This document shows, in pieces, positions 17,005-25,623 of a stretch of DNA of 47,319 nt; position 1 is the first letter of the stretch; each line of letters begins with the position of its first letter. The DNA is from Gammaproteobacteria bacterium. GTDB lineage: Bacteria > Pseudomonadota > Gammaproteobacteria > Pseudomonadales > Azotimanducaceae. Location of the stretch: positions 1 to 47,319 of the forward strand of contig JAPPGK010000110.1 in the NCBI GenBank assembly GCA_028821405.1, read 5' to 3'. The position numbers were made by a program, and so were the translations under genes. The notes beneath the pieces are model-generated. The model saw only the letters and a program-made list of their open reading frames with translations. It ran no database searches and was not told where the DNA came from.

Positions 17005-17910
17005 CTAGGCGAATTTCTTCTTGCGGGCGGGGTCGAACGTATAGCCCGTGGTCAACCGTTCGTCGGTAACCACGGATTCCGAGATCCGACGACCGTGTTC
17101 CGACAGCAGATCGAACATTTCGCGAGGCATCGCCGGTAGCTGGCGTTCATGGAACCAAGGCGCCAGATAGACGGCGTTTGGAATCGCCCTCATCTCGCTC
17201 GACAGGTTCGGCGTACCGCCATGCCACGCGCGGACGTCCCGGATCATCACCGATCCAGCCGGTGCCGGACAGACCGTCGAATACCTCATCCAGCGCGGTT
17301 CCTCGTCAAGCTCGGGGATCTTCTCCCGCGAGTTCTGCGTACCGCGTATCAGACGCGTCGGGCCGTTCGCCCTGGTGAAGTCCTGGGCGAGGAAGTTGCA
17401 GCAGACCACGGGACACGGGAGATCGCGGATCGTAAGGATGCCGCGTGGATCGCTGAATCCGCCGACGCGATCGCCGATGTCCGCGTGCAGACGCTGATAC
17501 ATGGCACCGGGCAGGCAGAAGTCGCCCGCAGCCCGTCGTACATGGTAGTCCGGGGAGCCGAAGATCGCGGTGACGATGGGGTTGAGCGTCGGCAGGTCAA
17601 CGAGCATGACCCACTCCTCGCGGTGCAGAAGGGAATTCGTGAGGCTCGCACCGCCCCAGGAGTAGCGGTTGCGGCTACGGTTGCCCTCGCGGTTCGGATC
17701 CACCGCCACGACCTCGGCAGCTTCACGTTCGCAACCTTGGCGCAGAAACGTGACCTGGTCCGCGCTCAGCACGTCCCGGACGACAACGAAGCCGTCCCGG
17801 TAGAAGATGCCCACCGCCGCATCGACTTCGTCGGGCCGCAGGATTTCGAGCCCCGCAATGCCGTTGTTGGCTTCGAGGTCCCGCCGCAACGTTTCAACAT
17901 CCACGGACAT
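17005..17910 (-). CDS. Phytanoyl-CoA dioxygenase (PhyH) family oxygenase
   Basis: A second Fe(II)/2-oxoglutarate oxygenase, 301 residues from an ATG at 17910. Iron ligands are H142-A-D144 (YQRLHADIGD) and H230 (VRAWHGGTPN), with R241 (SSEMRAIPN) as the likely 2-oxoglutarate arginine. The C-terminus is basic (ARKKKFA). The gene begins three bases after the stop of the sulfatase gene, so the two are almost certainly one transcript. PhyH-type oxygenases beside sulfatases suggest sequential attack on a sulfated organic compound: desulfation followed by hydroxylation. The substrate is not predictable from sequence. Confidence 0.87.
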   Translation of the reverse strand: MSVDVETLRRDLEANNGIAGLEILRPDEVDAAVGIFYRDGFVVVRDVLSADQVTFLRQGCEREAAEVVAVDPNREGNRSRNRYSWGGASLTNSLLHREEWVMLVDLPTLNPIVTAIFGSPDYHVRRAAGDFCLPGAMYQRLHADIGDRVGGFSDPRGILTIRDLPCPVVCCNFLAQDFTRANGPTRLIRGTQNSREKIPELDEEPRWMRYSTVCPAPAGSVMIRDVRAWHGGTPNLSSEMRAIPNAVYLAPWFHERQLPAMPREMFDLLSEHGRRISESVVTDERLTTGYTFDPARKKKFA

Positions 17911-17913
17911 CGC

Positions 17914-19491
17914 TTAGCGAAGCTTCGCGGCGTTCACTTCCTCGGCCCACTCCTTCACTCGGGTGTTTCTAAGCTCGTCGATGACGGGATCGTCCTCGCG
18001 TCCGGTCGGCAGAACTTTGCCTTCGGGATAGTCGGCACCCAACGCGCTGCGACTCACCGAGACGCTCCAGGCAGCCAGTTCCCGGTACATACGCTCGGCG
18101 ATTTCCGGATACAACCCGATCAGGTTCTGCTCTTCTTTTGGATCCCCAATGATGTTGTAGAGCTCAAAGGCCTCCTGGATGGATTCGCCACCACGTTTGT
18201 AGGTGACGTTCTGGACGAGCTTCCAGTCGTTGTCCAGCCACATCCTCCCGCCGCTTGCCCGGAATCCCAGCGGTTGGTCGCGCCGTGCCGGCTCCGACTT
18301 GAACACAGGCGCGAGCGAGATGCCATCGTGCACCTTGTTGATGGAGTCCGGATCGAGCCCCGCCACCTCGATCAACGTGGGGAACATGTCCACGGTTCCG
18401 GCGGGGAAGTTGGACACCCGTGGTTCTATGCCGGCGGGCCATTCGACGAGGGTCGGTACGCGCAGTCCTCCTTCGTAGAAATCCTTCTTGAATCCGCGAA
18501 GATGACCGGTGCTATCGGGTCGACCTCCCCGATAGCAACCGAATGCCCTGGCTTCCTCGCTGGTCAGGTCGGGATCCAACGAGGCGCCACAGTCCGCCGG
18601 ATAGTCGATATTGGGCGTCCCACCGTTGTCGCTGGTAAACCAGACGAGCGTATTCTCCGCTATGCCAAGATCCTTGAGTCCCTGTCTCAGGTGACCGATG
18701 GACCGATCGATCGCGACGATTTCGCCATGCATATGCGCCGAGACTCGATCGATCACCCCCAGAAACGGCTTGATGTCCTCCTCGGAGGCTTCCCACGGTC
18801 CGTGGGGTGCCGAGTACCAGATGACGACGAACACCGGCTTTTGCTCGGCGAGGCGCGTTGAAATGTACTTCAACGCCTCGTCAACGATGACCTCCGAGCC
18901 ATCCCCCTGAAACCGTTCAACAGCGCCGTTGCGGCTCAGCTCGAATCCGCCGCCTTCGAGGCTGAACCGATCGAAACCGCTGGTCGTACTCAGCCAGTAG
19001 TCGAACCCCAACTGACCGGGACCATGAGGGTCGTCGGCGGGAAGCGGATGGTCTTTCACTGCCGCCTGGTTCAGGTGCCACTTGCCGAAATGGGCGGTTG
19101 CATAGCCAGCATCCCTGAAGGCCGTCGAGAGCATCTTCTCCTGTTTATTGATGGCGTGCCCGACCCGAAACGCACCGGTTCGGTCGTTGGTCCGACCCGC
19201 CATTACCGATGCCCGGGTCGGCGTGCAACTGGGCGCGCCGGCATAGAATCGGTCCATCCGGAGACCGCTCGCCGCCATGTCGTCGAGGTTCGGCGTCTTC
19301 ATGACAGGATGACCGTAGTAGCCGGTTTGCGCCCACCCCATGTCATCGGCCATGAGCAGTATCACGTTGGGCCTGGCGTCGGCAGCAATGGCGCCCGCTG
19401 TCACCATCAATGCCGTCAGCGCCAGGATCGCCTTCACCGCGTTTGGCACGAGCCGCGGCACGCTCGGTCCCTGGAATTCCGATCGGCACAT
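17914..19491 (-). CDS. Exported type I sulfatase (arylsulfatase family)
   Basis: Hydrolyses sulfate esters in the periplasm or outside the cell. The protein is 525 residues from an ATG at 19491 behind a G-rich ribosome site. A signal peptide ends near AGAIAAD (~37). The formylglycine motif is C89-T-P-T-R93 (APSCTPTRASVMAG), matching C-x-P-x-R, so maturation needs a formylglycine-generating enzyme or anSME, not seen in this window. Metal and substrate residues are in LLMADDMG (D49, D50), HFGKWHL (K137, H139), YSAPHGPW and WFTSDNGG. The Cys form fits either aerobic FGE or radical-SAM maturation. It is translationally close (3 bp) to the PhyH oxygenase downstream. The length is normal for the family. 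Confidence 0.92.
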   Translation of the reverse strand: MCRSEFQGPSVPRLVPNAVKAILALTALMVTAGAIAADARPNVILLMADDMGWAQTGYYGHPVMKTPNLDDMAASGLRMDRFYAGAPSCTPTRASVMAGRTNDRTGAFRVGHAINKQEKMLSTAFRDAGYATAHFGKWHLNQAAVKDHPLPADDPHGPGQLGFDYWLSTTSGFDRFSLEGGGFELSRNGAVERFQGDGSEVIVDEALKYISTRLAEQKPVFVVIWYSAPHGPWEASEEDIKPFLGVIDRVSAHMHGEIVAIDRSIGHLRQGLKDLGIAENTLVWFTSDNGGTPNIDYPADCGASLDPDLTSEEARAFGCYRGGRPDSTGHLRGFKKDFYEGGLRVPTLVEWPAGIEPRVSNFPAGTVDMFPTLIEVAGLDPDSINKVHDGISLAPVFKSEPARRDQPLGFRASGGRMWLDNDWKLVQNVTYKRGGESIQEAFELYNIIGDPKEEQNLIGLYPEIAERMYRELAAWSVSVSRSALGADYPEGKVLPTGREDDPVIDELRNTRVKEWAEEVNAAKLR

Positions 19492-19822
19492 TCCCCTGCC
19501 CCGTTGCTCTTTGCGAGCAGACTAGCACCAAGTAGCAACCCGGATCGGGCGATTGACGCCGAAGCTCACCCAAAACCCTCTGACGCACTGCGGGTTGTCA
19601 TGGCAGGGTATTTCACCTTGGCGCCAAGCGGCTGGTGAGATACGGGCTAGGAGCGGCCCCTGCGCTCGGCCTTGGCATGAGCCGGGGGACAACGCGTAGC
19701 GTGCGCCGTCTGTGGCGAGGCGGTCGACGTTTCTTTCGGCAACTCGATGACCGTACACTGGTCGGGCATAGGCGCTCGGAACCATCGAGCGTCATTTCCT
19801 TACTCGGCAAGCGAGGGTGAGC
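19492..19822. other. Intergenic region between divergent genes
   Basis: This 331-bp gap separates the sulfatase (minus) from the SDR (plus). No gene is recognised on either strand. It should hold promoters for both directions, but no clear consensus elements stand out. Confidence 0.5.
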
Positions 19823-20620
19823 ATGGTCAACATCGAAGACCTTTATTCCATGAAGGGCAAAATCTGCGTCGTCACGGGCGGCTCCACCGGCCTTGGCAGC
19901 TACATGGCCGAGGGATTCCTCGCCGCCGGCGCAGCAAGGGTCTACATCACGGCGAGGTCGGAGAACACCCTGCGCGCGAAGGCGGACGAACTCACCGAGA
20001 TGGGCGATGGCGACTGCATCCCCATCGCCGGTGACCTCGCCGCGCTAGATGGTGTTCACGCGTTGTCGGCGGTTCTCCACCGGGAGGAAGACCACATCGA
20101 TGTCCTGGTCAACAACGCCGGCATCGGTACCGGCGGCTACTTCGAGAACATCACCGTCGAAGACTGGGACAAGACGATGGACCTGAACCTGAGGTCGCCG
20201 CTGTTCCTCACCCAGGCGCTGCTCGACCTCTTGAAGAAGAACGCGAGCGACGCGGATCCGGCGCGCGTCATCTTCATCAGCTCGGTCGCAGCCAGCGAGG
20301 TCTTCAAGCATGTCATGGCCTATTCCACCAGCAAGAAAGGCCTCGAACACCTGACCCCGCAGCTCGCATTGGCACTGTGTGACGATCACATCCTTGTGAA
20401 CTCGATCGCGCCCGGAAGGTTCTACTCCGAAATGACCCGCGGTGCCTGGCAGGACCCCGAGTCCGAGTCGTTCAAACAGAGCCTTCAGAGAATCCCGGCC
20501 CACCGCTACGGGGGCCTGGAGGACATGGCCGGTGTGGCCGTGATGTTGTGCAGCCGGGCCGGCGCCTACTTCACGGGCGAGGTACTCAACCTGGACGGCG
20601 GCCACCGCTTCCGACACTGA
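19823..20620 (+). CDS. Short-chain dehydrogenase/reductase (SDR, classical type)
   Basis: An NAD(P)-dependent oxidoreductase of 265 residues. The ATG at 19823 is chosen over a GTG six bases earlier because GAGGG sits at normal spacing before it. The cofactor motif TGGSTGLG is at 18-25, NNAG at 97-100, and the catalytic Tyr-x-x-x-Lys is Y167-S-T-S-K171 after the SSVAAS serine region. The C-terminus (GEVLNLDGGHRFRH) follows the usual FabG-like pattern. The substrate is unknown. It has its own upstream region and is followed by repeats, so it is probably monocistronic. Confidence 0.9.
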   Translation: MVNIEDLYSMKGKICVVTGGSTGLGSYMAEGFLAAGAARVYITARSENTLRAKADELTEMGDGDCIPIAGDLAALDGVHALSAVLHREEDHIDVLVNNAGIGTGGYFENITVEDWDKTMDLNLRSPLFLTQALLDLLKKNASDADPARVIFISSVAASEVFKHVMAYSTSKKGLEHLTPQLALALCDDHILVNSIAPGRFYSEMTRGAWQDPESESFKQSLQRIPAHRYGGLEDMAGVAVMLCSRAGAYFTGEVLNLDGGHRFRH

Positions 20621-20659
20621 CAATGGCCGGAAGACCCACGCTCACCGCCCGGGACGAAC

Positions 20660-20776
20660 CGTAGGAGCACCCCTTGCGGTCGCCCCCCAACGCACACCCC
20701 CGCATCCGGCCCGGGACGGGACCAGCCCGTCTCCTACTGTGACCTGTTTGCGGATGTTTCCCCGGGTCGCCCCTAC
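20660..20776. repeat. Cluster of three REP-like GC-rich elements
   Basis: Between the SDR and pntAA lie gtaggagcaccccttgcggt at 20661-20680, gggacgggaccagcccgtc at 20713-20731 followed by tcctac (a palindrome, GACGGG/CCCGTC), and gggtcgcccctac at 20764-20776. All carry the GTAGG(G/A)G-type end seen in other gaps of this window. Confidence 0.5.
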
Positions 20777-20857
20777 ACCGGTACCGTCCATCGTCCGTCT
20801 TTCGCGTACACTTCTCGCCCGCGTCTCGACGGGAGACGCTCGCAAGAGGGGAAACGA

Positions 20858-22024
20858 GTGAGAATAGCGGTGGTGCGGGAATCGCACCCCGGAGAGCGGC
20901 GTGTTGCCCTGGTACCCGAGTCGTGCGGGAAGCTGATCGAAGCCGGGTTCAGCGTGGCCATCGAGTCCGGGGCGGGCGCAATGGCCGGGTACGACGATGC
21001 GGCATATAGGGCAGTCGATGCCGTGGTCGAGGCCGACCCGCAGGGCCTGGTTCAGTCAGCGGACATCCTGGTCAAGGTCAATCGCCCAACCAATGACCAT
21101 GGTCGTGCCGAGGTCGACTGGATCAATCCCGCGACGATCGTGGTCGGGTCGCTGATGCCGCTGCGCGAGCCCCGGGCGATGGCGGCGCTCGCGGAACGCC
21201 GTGCCATCGCGTTCTCGACGGATGCCATTCCACGCACGACCCGTGCCCAAGCCATGGACACGTTGTCCTCCATGAGCAGCATCAGCGGCTACAAGGGGGT
21301 GTTGCTTGCGGCCGCCGAGCTACCCAAGTACCTGCCGATGCTGAGTTCCGCCGCCGGCACGATCTTCCCGGCGTCGGTCTTCGTCATCGGCGCCGCCGTG
21401 GCCGGTCTTCAGGCCATCGCGACGGCCAAGCGCCTCGGCGCGACGGTGACCGCCACCGACGTGAGGCCGGAAGTCAAGGAACAGATCGAAAGCGTCGGGG
21501 CCAAGTACGTTGGCATCGAACTGACCGAAGACGCCTCGGCCGGCGGCGGCTACGCCAGGGAACTTGGCCCAGCGGATCAATCGCGCCAGCGGGAGATGCT
21601 GATCGACGAGGTGGCGCGATCCGACGTGGTCATCACCACGGCGCTGATCGGGGGCGTCTTTGCGCCGAAGATCGTCACCGCCGACATGGTGCGGTCGATG
21701 CGTGCGGGTTCGATTGTCGTGGATCTTGCCGCGGACGGCGGCGGCAACTGCGAGGTCTCCGTACCGGGTGAAACCGTCGAGGTGGACGGCGTCCGGGTGA
21801 TGGCACCCTTGAACCTACCGGCGACGGTTCCCGAACACGCGAGCCTGCTTTACTCGAGGAACCTGACGCATTTCATCACGACCTTCGCCGACGGCGGTTC
21901 ATTCCAGATCGATCTCGAGGACGATATCCAAGCGGGCTGCCTGATCGCGAGGGACGCCGAGATCGTCCACGGGCCCACGCGTGAGGCGTTGGTGTCGCTG
22001 GCCGAGGAGGTACCCGATGAATGA
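20858..22024 (+). CDS. pntAA: NAD(P) transhydrogenase subunit alpha, domain I (PntAA)
   Basis: The NAD(H)-binding soluble part of the proton-translocating transhydrogenase, which makes NADPH from NADH using the proton gradient. The 388-residue protein starts at a GTG (20858) behind GAGGGG. It opens with the alanine-dehydrogenase/PNT N-domain (MRIAVVRESHPGERRVALVP), has SSISGYKGVLLAA and the Rossmann segment VFVIGAAVAGLQAIATAKRL (G-A-A-V-A-G-L where the family usually has G-A-G-V-A-G-L), then VDLAADGGGNCE. The split form, with domain II on a separate gene, is the common layout in many proteobacteria. Its stop overlaps the pntAB start by 8 bases. Confidence 0.95.
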   Translation: MRIAVVRESHPGERRVALVPESCGKLIEAGFSVAIESGAGAMAGYDDAAYRAVDAVVEADPQGLVQSADILVKVNRPTNDHGRAEVDWINPATIVVGSLMPLREPRAMAALAERRAIAFSTDAIPRTTRAQAMDTLSSMSSISGYKGVLLAAAELPKYLPMLSSAAGTIFPASVFVIGAAVAGLQAIATAKRLGATVTATDVRPEVKEQIESVGAKYVGIELTEDASAGGGYARELGPADQSRQREMLIDEVARSDVVITTALIGGVFAPKIVTADMVRSMRAGSIVVDLAADGGGNCEVSVPGETVEVDGVRVMAPLNLPATVPEHASLLYSRNLTHFITTFADGGSFQIDLEDDIQAGCLIARDAEIVHGPTREALVSLAEEVPDE

Positions 22025-22445
22025 ACGCCGTTACCTGCCGCGTTGGGCAATCGCCGTGCTTGCCGCCGTGATTACCGTGACCGGGATCGCGCTGGCCACG
22101 CAGTCCGGTTCGGCAGCCGTCGGCGAGGGATCCGCCTCCTCGGGCCAATCAGAAGCCGGCGTCGACTACTGGCCGATGGTGATCGTCTTCCTGCTGTCCA
22201 CCTTCATCGGGCTCGGTGTGATTCGACGGGTGTCCCGGTTGCTGCACACGCCGTTGATGTCGCTGACGAACGCGATCTCGGCCATCGCCGTGGTCGGCGC
22301 GATTCTCATCGCGGGACCGGACCACCCGCCGATGATTCGCCTGCTCGGGGGCATCGCGCTGTTCGCCTCCGTCACCAACATCGTCAGCGGGTTTCTCATC
22401 ACCGACCGCATGCTGAAGATGTTCAAGCCGGACAGGTCCACATGA
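22017..22445 (+). CDS. pntAB: NAD(P) transhydrogenase, small membrane subunit (PntAB)
   Basis: The membrane half of the alpha subunit, 142 residues, forming part of the proton channel. The start ATG at 22017 lies inside the end of pntAA, with GAGGAGG seven bases before it. An N-terminal helix (IAVLAAVITVTGIALA), a polar linker, then three helices with the family's RVSRLLHTPLMSLTNAISAI and GGIALFASVTNIVSGFLITD. The terminal codons overlap the pntB start in an ATGA. It ends MLKMFKPDRST. Confidence 0.93.
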   Translation: MNERRYLPRWAIAVLAAVITVTGIALATQSGSAAVGEGSASSGQSEAGVDYWPMVIVFLLSTFIGLGVIRRVSRLLHTPLMSLTNAISAIAVVGAILIAGPDHPPMIRLLGGIALFASVTNIVSGFLITDRMLKMFKPDRST

Positions 22446-23854
22446 GCCCGGGGTTCGTCGAGCTTTTCTACCTCACGGCGACCGCGCTGTTCATCTTCTC
22501 GCTGCACTGGATGAACAATCCAAGGACGGCGCGCAGGGGCGTAGCCGCAGGTGCGGCGGCGATGCTCCTCGGCGTCCTGGCGACATGGGCGCAGCCGTTC
22601 GTCGTCAACCACGGCTGGATGTTGCTGGCGGTGGTCGCCGGCATCGCCGTCGGCTATCCCCTGTCCCGGGTCGCCCTCACCGCGGCGCCCCAACGAACAG
22701 CCCTGTCGCACGCGTTCGGCGGCCTCGCCGCGGCGCTCGTCGGCACCGCCAAGTACTACCTTTGGCTCGCCGAAGGTCCCGAAGAGCTGACCACCTTCCG
22801 GATGACCGCGATCATCGCCGAGGTCATCCTCGGCTGCATCACCTTCACCGGCAGCCTGTTCGCGGCCGGCAAGCTGCAGGAACTCAAGTGGGTACCGCAA
22901 CGGGCGGTGACGTACCCGCTGCAGAACGTGTCCAATATCGCACTGCTGGTCGTCGCGATCGCCATCGGCACGTGGCTTGCCGTCAATCCGGCGGCACCGG
23001 CCGCCGCGCTGCTGTTTCCCGCCATCATCGTCATCGCGTTGATGTTCGGCATTCTGCTGATCGTGCCGATCGGCGGCGCCGACATGCCCACGGTGATCGC
23101 GATCCTCAACTCCTACGCCGGGCTCGCGGCCGTGGCCATGGGCTTCGTACTGGAGAACAACCTGCTCATCACGGCGGGGGCGCTGGACGGATCGAGCGGC
23201 CTGATCCTGTCGATCATCATGTGCAAGGCGATGAACCGGTCGTACCTGAACGTGCTCTTCGGCGCATTCGGTTCAGTCCAGCAGGCGGTGTCCGAAGGGG
23301 TTGAGAAGGGCGAATACAAGGCGGACACGCCCGAAAGCGCGGCCCAGATCATGGGCCAAGCCAGGAACATCGTGATCATCCCCGGCTACGGCATGGCCGT
23401 GGCCCAGGCACAGCACCGCATACGCGAACTCTACGACCACCTCAAGAAAAGGGGCGTCAGCGTGCGCTTCGCGATCCATCCGGTCGCCGGCAGGATGCCC
23501 GGTCACATGAACGTGCTGCTCGCAGAAGCCGATGTACCGTATAGCGATCTCGTCGAGATGGAGGATGTCAATCGCGACATGCCGCAATGCGACGTGGCTC
23601 TTGTCGTGGGCGCGAACGATGTGGTCAATCCAGCCGCCAATCAGGACGAGACGAGCCCCATCTACGGGATGCCCATTATCGAGGCGAGCAAGGCCCGTAC
23701 GGTCTTTGCCATCAAACGGTCGAAGAACCCGGGGTTCGCCGGCATCGACAACGCCCTCTACTTCGACGAAAGGACGTGGATGCTATTCGGCGACGCCAAG
23801 CACGTCGTTGGCGAACTCATCAAGGAGTTGGCGGAGGAATCCAGCATTCACTAG
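22442..23854 (+). CDS. pntB: NAD(P) transhydrogenase subunit beta (PntB)
   Basis: Membrane domain plus the NADP(H)-binding domain III, 470 residues, from the ATG at 22442 that overlaps the pntAB stop (ATGA). About eight hydrophobic helices occupy residues 1-250, with GGADMPTVIAILNSYAGLAA as a conserved channel segment. Domain III shows IVIIPGYGMAVAQAQH, HPVAGRMPGHMNVLLAEA, VGANDVVNPAA and the terminal RTVFAIKRSKNPGFAG. The open frame continues upstream but only this start fits the family. The three genes form one operon. Confidence 0.95.
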   Translation: MSPGFVELFYLTATALFIFSLHWMNNPRTARRGVAAGAAAMLLGVLATWAQPFVVNHGWMLLAVVAGIAVGYPLSRVALTAAPQRTALSHAFGGLAAALVGTAKYYLWLAEGPEELTTFRMTAIIAEVILGCITFTGSLFAAGKLQELKWVPQRAVTYPLQNVSNIALLVVAIAIGTWLAVNPAAPAAALLFPAIIVIALMFGILLIVPIGGADMPTVIAILNSYAGLAAVAMGFVLENNLLITAGALDGSSGLILSIIMCKAMNRSYLNVLFGAFGSVQQAVSEGVEKGEYKADTPESAAQIMGQARNIVIIPGYGMAVAQAQHRIRELYDHLKKRGVSVRFAIHPVAGRMPGHMNVLLAEADVPYSDLVEMEDVNRDMPQCDVALVVGANDVVNPAANQDETSPIYGMPIIEASKARTVFAIKRSKNPGFAGIDNALYFDERTWMLFGDAKHVVGELIKELAEESSIH

Positions 23855-23874
23855 AACGAACCCGGTGGTTGGTG

Positions 23875-23982
23875 TCATGCCGTCGGGGGCCGGTTCTTGT
23901 TCTTGTTGAACCGTTCGTACCGGTACTTCCTCTTGTACTGATCCTTCTTGTCCTTGCCTCGTTTGCTTTCTCCATCAGGCAT
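23875..23982 (-). CDS. Putative 35-residue basic protein
   Basis: A very short frame, ATG at 23982 and TGA at 23875, with a strong ribosome site (AAAGGAG) six to seven bases before the ATG. The product is rich in Lys, Arg, Tyr and Asn (DKKDQYKRKYRYERFNKNKN) and has no hydrophobic segment. It lies convergent to pntB, 20 bp from its stop. Nothing about its sequence points to a family; a nucleic-acid-binding role would fit the composition but is unproven. The ribosome site and skewed composition make it better than chance. Confidence 0.42.
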   Translation of the reverse strand: MPDGESKRGKDKKDQYKRKYRYERFNKNKNRPPTA

Positions 23983-24375
23983 CCGCTTCTCCTTTCATGC
24001 CTGCCGTTAGTAACGCGGGACCAAATTGCTGCAAGATCCCCGCCTGTGCCTTCGCGAAACAACGATCAACCCGACTCATGTCTACCGGCCCAACGTTTGC
24101 CCTCTTAAAACCCCGACAGACAACACCAAACGCCGACATGACCGAACGGCTCGTCAACTGATTCTCAAGATTCCCGCACTTCGAGAGCGGATAGATGTCC
24201 CTGTACGTGATTCTCCTACCCAGCCGCTGCAACAACCCGACCTGAATTAGCGTTGTCAAGATGACCCGAGGAACCGAAAAGTCCAACAAGATGTGTAGGG
24301 ATTTCCTCGTACACTCGCCCAGGGAGGCGCATTCGTTGCATCATTGCTCACGCAAGACCGGATGGCCGCAAGTAC
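23983..24375. other. Intergenic region of lower GC, no recognised gene
   Basis: This 393-bp stretch is visibly less GC-rich than its surroundings. A minus-strand frame at 23975-24289 (104 codons) has no ATG and no recognisable domain, so I do not call it. Promoters for the small basic ORF (leftward) and the DUF2891 gene (rightward) probably lie here. Confidence 0.45.
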
Positions 24376-25380
24376 ATGCCTACGAATCCCGATGGACCGT
24401 TGAACCCCACAACGCTCGCAGAGCGGCTCGCGCGCCTAGCCATGGCCTGCGTTCACCGGGAGTACCCGAACTACATCAGCCATGCAATGCAGTCCGACTC
24501 GGACGTTCTCCCGCCGCGCCGCCTGACGCCAGCGTTCTTCGGCTGTTTCGATTGGCATAGCGCGGTCCACGCGCACTGGCTACTTGCCCGTTTGTGCCGC
24601 TTGGCGCCCGAGGGGCGCTACGCCGCCAAGGCACGGGCGGCGCTGGCTCGGTCGCTGACGCCGCGAAACATCGATATCGAGCTGAAATACGTCGCGCCGC
24701 GACCCGGGTTCGAGCGTCCGTACGGTATGGCGTGGCTGTTGCAGCTCGCGGCCGAACTGCACGAATGGGATGACCCCGAGGCCGCTGCCTGGCGCCGGAC
24801 CCTGCGCCCCCTGGAGGCCCATGCCGCCCGCGTCTTCGGCGATTGGCTTCCCAAGCTGTCGCACCCCGTGCGTGGGGGGACGCACAGCCAGACAGCGTTC
24901 GCGTTGGGTCTGGCACACGACTGGGCGCGCATTACGGAAGCTTCGCCGGTGCTCGATCTCATCGAGCGAAGCAGTCTGGCTTTCTTTGCCGCCGACCGCG
25001 ATGCGCCGCTCGCCTACGAGCCGTCCGGCCATGACTTTCTCTCGCCGAGCCTCGCGGAGGCGGACCTAATGCGCCGAATTCTCCCGCCCGACGACTTTCG
25101 CGACTGGTACGCCGGCTTCCTCGGCGCATTCGAACTCGACCCCGTGGGGGTCCCGGACCACGAAGATGGACACTTGGTGCATCTCGCCGGGCTCAACCTG
25201 AGCCGCGCCTGGATGCTCGAGGGCATCGCCTCGGTGGTGCCTTCGGAACGCTTGACGGCAATGGCGGGGCGTCACCGGGATGCGGGATTGAGCGAGTTGG
25301 ACAACCTCACCTATGCCGGGGCGCACTGGCTGGCCACGTTCGCGGGCTACCTGGTAACCCGTCGCGGACTTGCCGACTGA
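24376..25380 (+). CDS. DUF2891 family protein
   Basis: A 334-residue soluble protein starting at an ATG (24376) with only a weak ribosome site. It matches the DUF2891 family: an early HREYPNYISHAMQS, then LTPAFFGCFDWHSAVHAHWL, RPYGMAWLLQLAAEL, and the later GGTHSQTAFALGLAHDWAR and YEPSGHDFLSPSLAEADLMR. The conserved His, Asp and Trp residues and the helical pattern suggest an (alpha/alpha) barrel as in some glycoside-processing enzymes, but no activity is established for the family. No signal peptide is visible. It stands apart from its neighbours. Confidence 0.85.
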   Translation: MPTNPDGPLNPTTLAERLARLAMACVHREYPNYISHAMQSDSDVLPPRRLTPAFFGCFDWHSAVHAHWLLARLCRLAPEGRYAAKARAALARSLTPRNIDIELKYVAPRPGFERPYGMAWLLQLAAELHEWDDPEAAAWRRTLRPLEAHAARVFGDWLPKLSHPVRGGTHSQTAFALGLAHDWARITEASPVLDLIERSSLAFFAADRDAPLAYEPSGHDFLSPSLAEADLMRRILPPDDFRDWYAGFLGAFELDPVGVPDHEDGHLVHLAGLNLSRAWMLEGIASVVPSERLTAMAGRHRDAGLSELDNLTYAGAHWLATFAGYLVTRRGLAD

Positions 25381-25467
25381 CGCCGGAATCCCCGAACCGT
25401 TCACGTCCCGGGCCCCGAGTTTCGCGCGGGAGGCCGGCAATCAACGTTTGGGTGAATCGGCGCGACC

Positions 25468-25493
25468 GTAGGGGACGGGGTTGTCACGTCCCG
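25468..25493. repeat. REP-like GC-rich element
   Basis: gtaggggacggggttgtcac followed by gtccc: the same GTAGGGG- head as the other elements, with gggac/gtccc able to pair. It sits in the gap before the 25624 membrane-protein gene. Confidence 0.4.
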
Positions 25494-25623
25494 ACGGGAA
25501 ACCGCAGCCGTGTGCCGGACGGCCACAAGGGCCACCTAGGTTCCCTGTCCAGGAGCTTGACGAAGTGCCTTTTCTGGTGTTCGGTCATCCTCACGGCATC
25601 CCGGCAGCTGGAAGGAGGAAACC

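Noticed and set aside
23975-24289. A 104-codon minus-strand frame in the low-GC gap
   Set aside because: It has no ATG, no ribosome site and no domain, and it overlaps the better supported small ORF start region.
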